Origin: Elusimicrobia bacterium GWA2_62_23
GTDB taxonomy: Bacteria; Elusimicrobiota; Elusimicrobia; Elusimicrobiales; UBA9959
Assembly (NCBI GenBank): GCA_001799635.1
Contig: MGTV01000039.1
Coordinates: forward strand, 1-64,000
Direction of reading: 5' to 3'
DNA: 64,000 bases
The position numbers were made by a program, and so were the translations under genes. The notes under the pieces were generated by a model that was given only the letters and a program-made list of their open reading frames with translations, was not told the DNA's origin and did not search any database. Below, one piece after another: positions 1 to 8,053 of this stretch (within the stretch, counting starts at the first letter, position 1; every line of letters begins with the position of its first letter).

Positions 1-1410
<1,410 letters not shown>

Positions 1411-1515
1411 TTATTCTCCTTAAGGATGTAACCGCAAATCTGGAACTTCTGAGTCCCTAAAGTATACCATTTTTGCCCCTTCCCCCTCCCCACCCACCGT
1501 GAACCCCGTTACGCA

Positions 1516-1756
1516 GGGGCGGCGGCATATTCCCCTCCTTCGCTGAGCGGGCGCGGCGGAAGAGGGCCTGCGTGCCTCCGCCGGCGTCGAACTCCTCGCG
1601 CACACAGTGCGCTCGTCAGACAGCGCCGCCGCGGCCATAATGATAGGCCGTCCGCTCCGGCACTTGGCCCTGCGCCCTAACGCTCACTCGGGGAACACGC
1701 CGCCGCCCTCTCACAGGTTATTGCTCTCCTCCCCAACTGGTTCCGGCAGAAACACC
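1516..1756. repeat. Palindromic intergenic element, related to the 42.3 kb element
   Basis: Arms 1516-1535 / 1690-1709 (17 of 20 bp match), hairpin GCGCAC-ACA-GTGCGC (1598-1612), and TCCCCAACTGG...CGG...ACACC (1730-1756) shared with 42345-42371. Confidence 0.65.
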
Positions 1757-1773
1757 GCGCCCGTCCCTTGCCC

Positions 1774-2787
1774 CTATAGTCCCTCAAGCAGCAATCTGGC
1801 CTGCTCGGGGGTGGGCAACTGGGCTTTTAGTTCTTTTGGTAGACTCTGCACTATCTTATAGGCCGCTACCCCTATGGGTTTCCGGGATTGGCGTAGTGCG
1901 TATTCCACGATCGTGCGGTTTTTGTCGCGGCAGAGTATTATGCCGACCGAGGGATTCTCGTTCGCGGTCCTTACTTTATCGTCCAGGAGGGACAGGTAGA
2001 ACTGCATCTTGCCGACGTGTTCCGGCAGGAACTTCCCGGTCTTTAGCTCTATGGCCACAAGGCATTTGAGGTGCCGGTGGTAGAGCAGGATGTCGATGAA
2101 GTATTCCTCTCCTTCCATTTCCAGGCGGTACTGCGAGCCGATGAACGCGAATACGCCTCCCATCTCGGCGAGGAAGCGATTCACGCGGCCTATCAGCGCC
2201 GTTTCCAGCTCCTTTTCGCTGTGTTCCTCCCCCAGGCCGAGAAAGTCGAAGTTGTATTCGTCCTTTACTGCCAATCGTGCTCGTGTCGCCTCTGGAACAG
2301 GCAGGCTGCGCTCGAAATTGGTTTGGTTTTGAAGATAGGTCAGGTGAAGCCGTGCGGCGATGTTGTTTGCCAGGGTCGCCTTGCTCCAACCGTGCTTTTG
2401 GGTCATGCGCAGGTAGAATTCCCGCTCAATATCACTTCCGCAGGACTCAAGGATACAGATGTTCTTTGTCCAACTGATTTCTTGCGCCAGTGGTGCAAGT
2501 TTTGAGTTCCCTGAATAGTGCAGGTAAAATTTCCGCATCCGCCAGATATTGTCCCTGGAAAATCCGCTTACTCCGGGGAACTCAGCCTGCAGGTCCATCG
2601 CCAGGCGTTCCACTACCGACTTGCCCCAAGTGTTTCCTGACTGCCGTTCCTCGATGATGCGGCCGATGTCCCAATACAGGGCTATCAGTTCTTTGTTCAC
2701 GGCCCGCAGGGCGGAATATTGCGCCGCCCTCACCCGGCCTTTTATCTCCGTCAGCATGGTTCCGTATTCCCGCATGGTTCCGGCCAT
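1774..2787 (-). CDS. DUF1016 / PDDEXK nuclease (YhcG-like) family protein
   Basis: ALYWDIGRIIEERQ...WGKSVVERLAMDLQAEFPGVSGFSRDNIWRMRKFYLHY and a C-terminal PDDEXK-like region (YFIDILLYHRHLKCLVAIELKTGKF); start placed at internal Met. Confidence 0.9.
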   Translation of the reverse strand: MAGTMREYGTMLTEIKGRVRAAQYSALRAVNKELIALYWDIGRIIEERQSGNTWGKSVVERLAMDLQAEFPGVSGFSRDNIWRMRKFYLHYSGNSKLAPLAQEISWTKNICILESCGSDIEREFYLRMTQKHGWSKATLANNIAARLHLTYLQNQTNFERSLPVPEATRARLAVKDEYNFDFLGLGEEHSEKELETALIGRVNRFLAEMGGVFAFIGSQYRLEMEGEEYFIDILLYHRHLKCLVAIELKTGKFLPEHVGKMQFYLSLLDDKVRTANENPSVGIILCRDKNRTIVEYALRQSRKPIGVAAYKIVQSLPKELKAQLPTPEQARLLLEGL

Positions 2788-2861
2788 AATCCACCTCCTG
2801 GGCTGGATATAGCCTAGCATGCGTCCCCGACAGCCTTCTGTCGGGTTCGTTGAACCCCAAA

Positions 2862-2895
2862 AACAAAACCGCCGGGCTTCCCCGGCGGTTTTGGC
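2862..2895 (-). terminator. Rho-independent terminator-like hairpin downstream of the XRE gene
   Basis: Minus strand AAAACCGCCGGG-GAAG-CCCGGCGGTTTTGTTTTTG. Confidence 0.7.
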
Positions 2896-2914
2896 GGTTA
2901 TGGTAGTTGTAATG

Positions 2915-3217
2915 CTAACCGTTGTGGGTTGGATGGAAGGCTATGCGGAGGTCGCTGTTGAGGGCGTGGGCGATCTTTTCCAGGGTGATCAGGGTGATAT
3001 TGGGGTGGCGCAGGGTCTCTATGTCGGAGATCACCTGCTGGGTGGTGTGGACTCTATGGGCCAGTTCCAGCTGGCTCAGGTGGAGCTTGCGACGGCGCCT
3101 GGCTATCATCAGCGCCATCCTCGCGCGGATATCCTCCGCGTCGAACTCTTTCTTGAACTTCTTGTCCCTGAGCTGGCCCTTAAGCCACCCGTTCAGCGTA
3201 ACTTTCTTATTCTTCAT
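2915..3217 (-). CDS. XRE-family helix-turn-helix protein (HigA-antitoxin-like)
   Basis: MKNKKVTLNGWLKGQ...IARRRRKLHLSQLELAHRVHTTQQVISDIETLRHPNITLITLEKIAHAL; start at internal Met behind AGGTGA. Confidence 0.85.
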   Translation of the reverse strand: MKNKKVTLNGWLKGQLRDKKFKKEFDAEDIRARMALMIARRRRKLHLSQLELAHRVHTTQQVISDIETLRHPNITLITLEKIAHALNSDLRIAFHPTHNG

Positions 3218-3353
3218 AAATTCACCTTGATTCCCTGCCAATAATATACATGATATATAATGTATAAACAAGGCCTATTCCCGGCACCCGATCCCTCTCC
3301 GCTTCCAATAGCATAGCACCCCACCGTTACACCTTATTCTCGTGGCCCCCCCA

Positions 3354-3383
3354 AATAAAACCGCCGGGTTTTCCCGGCGGTCA
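3354..3383 (-). terminator. Rho-independent terminator-like hairpin
   Basis: Minus strand ACCGCCGGG-AAAA-CCCGGCGGTTTTATTT. Confidence 0.6.
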
Positions 3384-3496
3384 GCTGTCCTAGTCCCCCC
3401 CCCAATCAATGATACTCGAACAGTTAGCTGCTGAATTTAAAGTCTGGCTATTAGACCCGTCCGGGGAAGCTGCAAAGAGCGAAATCCTGGCACTTG

Positions 3497-4078
3497 TTAG
3501 ATGACAATAGTTTCTCTTTTTAAGGCATTGCTGACAAAAACGCAACTACGAATCAGACTACATATTGCAAAAATGCCCACAACACTAAGGCATCCAATTC
3601 TCCATTTAATATTCAACAATTGCGAAAAAGGCAAGAACAAGAGAGAGAGAATTACAACTGAAATCATTTGCCAAAACACCCACTTAAACTCTGCCGTAAC
3701 ATGCTTCCTTTTCTTTCTTTGCCCTCTAATAACATCAATCGCTTTTTTAGCGGTTGCCGCTTCTTCTTTTCGGAAACCAGACTTAGCCCATTCTGACAAG
3801 TTGTTTTCAGTTGCCTCAATCTGCTTGTCTAAACTAAACGCCTCAATATTAGTCCCATTCATTGAAGCGACCAAATCTTTACGACTCCACTCAATTGAAT
3901 TTTGAATCCACTCTAAAGCATAAACGACAAAAATCCCAAGTATCCCACTTAGTGCCCCAAAAACTTGCGCAATTGCACTATAAGTCCAGAAGAAAGTATC
4001 TTCCATAACCTCCACCTCCGCAACAATCTCTACGAACTGATGGACGAAATACTGACACTTTGCGAAAACCGCTTCCAC
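3497..4078 (-). CDS. Small predicted membrane protein (about two TM regions near each end), unknown function
   Basis: AIAQVFGALSGILGIFVVYAL and FWQMISVVILSLLFLPFSQLL hydrophobic segments; AT-rich coding; annotated GTG start at 4078, possibly an internal ATG (MEDTFFW). Confidence 0.65.
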   Translation of the reverse strand: MEAVFAKCQYFVHQFVEIVAEVEVMEDTFFWTYSAIAQVFGALSGILGIFVVYALEWIQNSIEWSRKDLVASMNGTNIEAFSLDKQIEATENNLSEWAKSGFRKEEAATAKKAIDVIRGQRKKRKHVTAEFKWVFWQMISVVILSLLFLPFSQLLNIKWRIGCLSVVGIFAICSLIRSCVFVSNALKRETIVI

Positions 4079-4080
4079 TC

Positions 4081-4962
4081 CTAACTCGGGGTTTCTTCCG
4101 AAGAGGGCTTGTTCTCACCAACAGGGATCGCATCAGAAGGCGGCACAGGGGTAACTGCTGCCGCTTCATCAGAAGAAGGCTTATCCTCGCTAGTGGAGAG
4201 ACCGCTCTCTTGCTCTCCGACAGGAGACTCACCCTCGGCAGAACCTGCATCGCCGTTCCTTTTTGTCATCCGTCTTTTTCTGCTAATTTTTATTGTTTCC
4301 CCATACTGGGAAATAACAGCCGGATTCAAGAGCTTTCGTATCCCATCCACCAAATCATCTTCAGTAATCAAGATGCCTGATTTTCGGCGAATCTCTCTGC
4401 GAATGGATGAGAGCGTGTCCTCATGGAATAACGCTTTAATGATAGATATCGGCTGCAAAGAAAGGCACTTCTCCCAGTAGGATTCTAATTCATTGTTTTT
4501 TACTGCTTCGTAAGAAATATAGTAGAGCTTATCTGCATTCTGGCTCATGTCGCCATTGATTAAATCCAATTAGGAAATCAGAGTATGCTCTATCCCTGTT
4601 TTATCAAAAGTTAGATGATAAAACTGCCACTCGCTACCATTTGTTAATATCACCCAACTGACACCACTTTGTGAAGCATAACTTTCGGCCTGAAAGATTT
4701 GGGATTCTTTAAGGCTAGTGCCGGCGGACTTCACCTCTATGTAAAATTTAACTTTGGAGTCCACTCTAATTGCCAAATCAACAAAACGTTCCTTGACCTG
4801 GAATTCTTTTGTAATGTGAGAGAAAACATCATAGCCAAGAACGTCTTCAAGGAATTTCACAACTCGTGTAACGACATCGGCTTCATTAATATCCCTGTCT
4901 TTAGCATCCTGCCAAACAGAAGTAAATTTACGAAGTCCTTTGACAATGGAATTATTAGCCAT
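4081..4962 (-). pseudogene. HsdR-N-type (restriction-enzyme-type nuclease N-domain) protein interrupted by one in-frame TAA at 4570-4572
   Basis: ORFs 4570..4962 and 4081..4569 are in the same frame and read as one family-like protein: ...EWQFYHLTFDKTGIEHTLIS*LDLINGDMSQNADKLYYISYEAVKNNELESYWEKCLSLQPISIIKALFHEDTLSSIRREIRRKSGILI. Confidence 0.75.
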
Positions 4963-5140
4963 GTTGCCCCCTAGTTTTCAGATAAATGAATTCCATCCCC
5001 AATTTTTAACGCTCGCTCTAAGAGGCGAGCACATATTTTTCGATAGGAGCTCACTTCTTTCTGCTCCCTAAGCCTATCCCAAGGCGCATGCTAAAATCTT
5101 TAAATAACTCTGTGAAAGGCGTTATGCAAAACGAGGAGGG

Positions 5141-5170
5141 GCGGGTGACGAGGGGTGTGCCTTCGGAGGG
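5141..5170 (+). repeat. Solo fragment of the same repeat family
   Basis: GCGGGTGACGAGGGGTGTGCCTTCGGAGGG versus GCGGGTGGCGAGGGTGTGCCTTCCGAGGG at 42407-42435. Confidence 0.7.
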
Positions 5171-5234
5171 GTGTCGCGGAGGTCGAGGAGGTGTCGGCAA
5201 GCCGGCGCGTTTCGGGGTTTTGTATAATTGAGGG

Positions 5235-6650
5235 ATGGAGAACAAACCTAAGAAACCTACACCATCGATCAAGCAGAACCTGGGGCGCCATCAGGATGCC
5301 GTGGCGCGCCGCTCCAATTTCGACGAGGTCGCCATGGGCTTCGGGCTGGAGGAAGCGGTTACCGAGGCCGCCAGGTGCCTGGGCTGCAAGACCAAACCCT
5401 GCGAACTGGCCTGCCCCGTCAACGTGAAGATCCCCGAGTTCGTGGACCTGGTCCACAAAGAAGACCTGGGCGCCGCCGCCTCCAAGATCTTCGAGACCTC
5501 ACTTTTCCCCGCCATCTGCGGCCGCGTCTGCCCGCAGGAAACCTATTGCGAAGCCGCCTGCGTGCTCAAGGACAAGTTCGGCCCGGTTTCCATAGGCCGG
5601 CTGGAACGCTTTACCGCCGATTACGCCCGCAAAGGCGGTTTGATAAAGCCCCCGCCCTGCGCCCCCGACACCGGCAAGAAAGTGGCCTGCGTGGGTTCAG
5701 GGCCCACCTCCTTGGCCGTCGCGGCTGAGCTGCGCAAGCTCGGCCACGCGGTAACCGTGTTCGAGGCCCTGCACGAGTTCGGCGGGGTGCTCTGCTACGG
5801 CATCCCCACCTTCCGCCTGCCGCGCGAAGTGGTGCGCTTCGAAGTGGACATGCTGCGCAAGATGGGCGTGCGCTTCCTCAAGAACGTGATGGTAGGCAAG
5901 TCCATCACCATAGAGGAACTTAAAAAGGATTTCGACATAATATATATCGGCTCCGGCGCGGGCCTGCCCACGCCCATGAACGCCCCCGGCGAGGACCTGG
6001 TGGGCGTCTACAGCTCCAACGAGTTCCTGACCAGAGTGAACCTGATGGAGGCCTATAAGTTCCCCGTTTCCGACACCCCCTACTACGTGGGCAAAAGGAC
6101 CGTAGTGGTAGGCGGCGGCAATACCGCCATGGACTCCGCCCGCTGCGCCATGCGCCTGGGGCCGGAGAACGTCACCCTGCTCTACCGCCGCACGCGCGCC
6201 GAAATGCCCGCGCGCGCCGAGGAAGTAGAGAACGCAATGGAAGAAGGGATCAAGTTCGAGTTCCTCACCGCGCCGGTGGAACTGGAAGGCGATGAGAAAG
6301 GGCGGCTCAAGCGCGTGAAGTGCATCCGCATGGCGCTGGGCGAGCCCGACGCCTCCGGCCGCCGCAAGCCAGTGCCACAGAAAGGTTCCGAGTTCTATAT
6401 AGAGGCCGACAGCCTGGTGGTGGCCATAGGGTCCAGCCCCAACCCCGTCATACAGCAGACCACACCTGGCCTCTCCGCTAATAAATGGGGCGGCATCATA
6501 ATAGACGAGGCCACCGCGAAGACCTCGCTGGACGGCGTCTACGCCGGCGGCGACGTGGTGCGCGGCGGCGCCACCGTGCTGCTCGCCATGAAGGACGGCA
6601 AGGCCGCGGCCCGGGCCATTCACGAGAAACTTTCGGCCAAAGGCAACTAA
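5235..6650 (+). CDS. GltD-like / NfnB (NfnL)-like FAD- and NADPH-binding oxidoreductase
   Basis: Fe-S N-terminus CLGCKTKPCELACPVNVKIPEF...CGRVCPQETYCEAACV; dinucleotide motifs GSGPTSLAVAAEL and VVVGGGNTAMDSAR. Confidence 0.9.
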   Translation: MENKPKKPTPSIKQNLGRHQDAVARRSNFDEVAMGFGLEEAVTEAARCLGCKTKPCELACPVNVKIPEFVDLVHKEDLGAAASKIFETSLFPAICGRVCPQETYCEAACVLKDKFGPVSIGRLERFTADYARKGGLIKPPPCAPDTGKKVACVGSGPTSLAVAAELRKLGHAVTVFEALHEFGGVLCYGIPTFRLPREVVRFEVDMLRKMGVRFLKNVMVGKSITIEELKKDFDIIYIGSGAGLPTPMNAPGEDLVGVYSSNEFLTRVNLMEAYKFPVSDTPYYVGKRTVVVGGGNTAMDSARCAMRLGPENVTLLYRRTRAEMPARAEEVENAMEEGIKFEFLTAPVELEGDEKGRLKRVKCIRMALGEPDASGRRKPVPQKGSEFYIEADSLVVAIGSSPNPVIQQTTPGLSANKWGGIIIDEATAKTSLDGVYAGGDVVRGGATVLLAMKDGKAAARAIHEKLSAKGN

Positions 6651-6651
6651 C

Positions 6652-7527
6652 ATGGAACACGACATCTACTCCACCGAAGGGCTCTATAAGATAGTCGAGA
6701 AAGCGGACCTCTCCGCCACCATCTCGAAGCACGTCATCTACGCCCCCCTTATAGCCACCAAGGCCAAGGCCGGGCATTTCGTCATACTGCGCAGCCGCTC
6801 CGGCGGCGAGCGCATTCCCGTGACGCTGGTGGACTGGAGCCCCGAGAACGGCACCGTCACCGTCATCATCCAGGCCATAGGCAAGTCCACTTCCGAAATG
6901 AACGCCCTGAAGGCCGGAGATTCCTTCAGCGACGTGGCCGGCCCCCTGGGCACGCCGGTGGAGATAAAGAAGTACGGCACCGTGCTGGGCGTGGGCGGCG
7001 GCGTGGGCATAGCCGAGTTGTACCCCATAGCCCGCGCGTTCAAACAGGCCGGCAACGAGGTGGTGTCCATCCTCGGCGCCCGCTCCAAAGACCTTCTCAT
7101 CCTCGAGGCTGAAATGGCCTCGCTGGGCCGCGTGATAGTTACCACGGACGACGGCTCCGCCGGCAAAAAAGGCCTGGTTACCGACGCCATGAAAGAACTC
7201 TATGCCGCCGGTGAAAAGCTGGACGCCATCTTCACCATAGGGCCGATCATCATGATGAAGTTCGTGGCTGAGGCCTCCCGGCCGCACGCCACCCCCACCT
7301 TCGCCAGCCTCAACCCCGTCATGCTCGATGGCACCGGCATGTGCGGCGGCTGCCGCGTGGAGATAAGCGGCAAGCCCAAATTCGCCTGCGTGGACGGGCC
7401 CATGTTCGACGCCCACCAGACCAATTTCGACGCGCTCATGAAGCGCACCGCCGCCTACCGCGAGCAGGAGAAAGAATCGCTGGAGAAGTACGGCAAGGAC
7501 CACCAGTGCCGCATAGGCCTGCACTGA
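6652..7527 (+). CDS. NfnA (NfnS)-like FAD/NAD-binding oxidoreductase subunit (dihydroorotate dehydrogenase electron-transfer-like)
   Basis: VLGVGGGVGIAELYPIARAFKQAGNEVVSILGARSKDLLILE...GTGMCGGCRVEISGKPKFACVDGPMFDAHQ. Confidence 0.9.
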   Translation: MEHDIYSTEGLYKIVEKADLSATISKHVIYAPLIATKAKAGHFVILRSRSGGERIPVTLVDWSPENGTVTVIIQAIGKSTSEMNALKAGDSFSDVAGPLGTPVEIKKYGTVLGVGGGVGIAELYPIARAFKQAGNEVVSILGARSKDLLILEAEMASLGRVIVTTDDGSAGKKGLVTDAMKELYAAGEKLDAIFTIGPIIMMKFVAEASRPHATPTFASLNPVMLDGTGMCGGCRVEISGKPKFACVDGPMFDAHQTNFDALMKRTAAYREQEKESLEKYGKDHQCRIGLH

Positions 7528-7596
7528 TTGACACGCCGGCCTTTAAGTGGCAGAATTGGATTAAGAAGTAAACTTGGAACTAGGGGAGACAAACTA

Positions 7597-8043
7597 ATGA
7601 AAAAAGTACTGTTAAGCGCAGTCCTGCTGGCGTCCTTCGGCGCCGCGGCCATCGCCGCCGATTACGGCAGCGCCGGTTGCGGTCTCGGCAGCCTCGCCTT
7701 CAAGAACAACGACGGCACGCAGATCCTCGCCGCCACCACCAACGGCACCTTCGGCAGCCAGACCTTCGGCATCACGTTCGGCACCTCGAACTGCAACGCC
7801 AAGGGCATGATAAAGGTGTCCAAGGCCCGCGAGAGCTTCATCGAAGCCAACTACAAGGACCTGTCCCGCGACGTGGCCGCCGGCAAGGGCGAGTACGTGA
7901 CCAACCTGGCCCAGCTCTACGGCTACACGCCCGACACCGCCTGGAAGTTCACCCAGATCCTGCAGAAGAACCACAACAGGATCTTCGCCGCCAACAGCGC
8001 GCAGACCGCCGTCAACGAGATCAACACTCTCGTCGGCATCTAA
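7597..8043 (+). CDS. DUF3015 family exported protein
   Basis: Signal peptide MKKVLLSAVLLASFGAAAIA, then DYGSAGCGLGSLAFKNNDGTQILAATTNGTFGSQTFGITFGTSNC; start at internal ATG behind AGGGGAGA. Confidence 0.85.
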   Translation: MKKVLLSAVLLASFGAAAIAADYGSAGCGLGSLAFKNNDGTQILAATTNGTFGSQTFGITFGTSNCNAKGMIKVSKARESFIEANYKDLSRDVAAGKGEYVTNLAQLYGYTPDTAWKFTQILQKNHNRIFAANSAQTAVNEINTLVGI

Positions 8044-8053
8044 CAACGCGGTT

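Noticed and set aside
5697-7524. Large minus-strand ORFs 5697..6665 and 6496..7524
   Set aside because: Antisense to the NfnAB-like genes; shadow composition.
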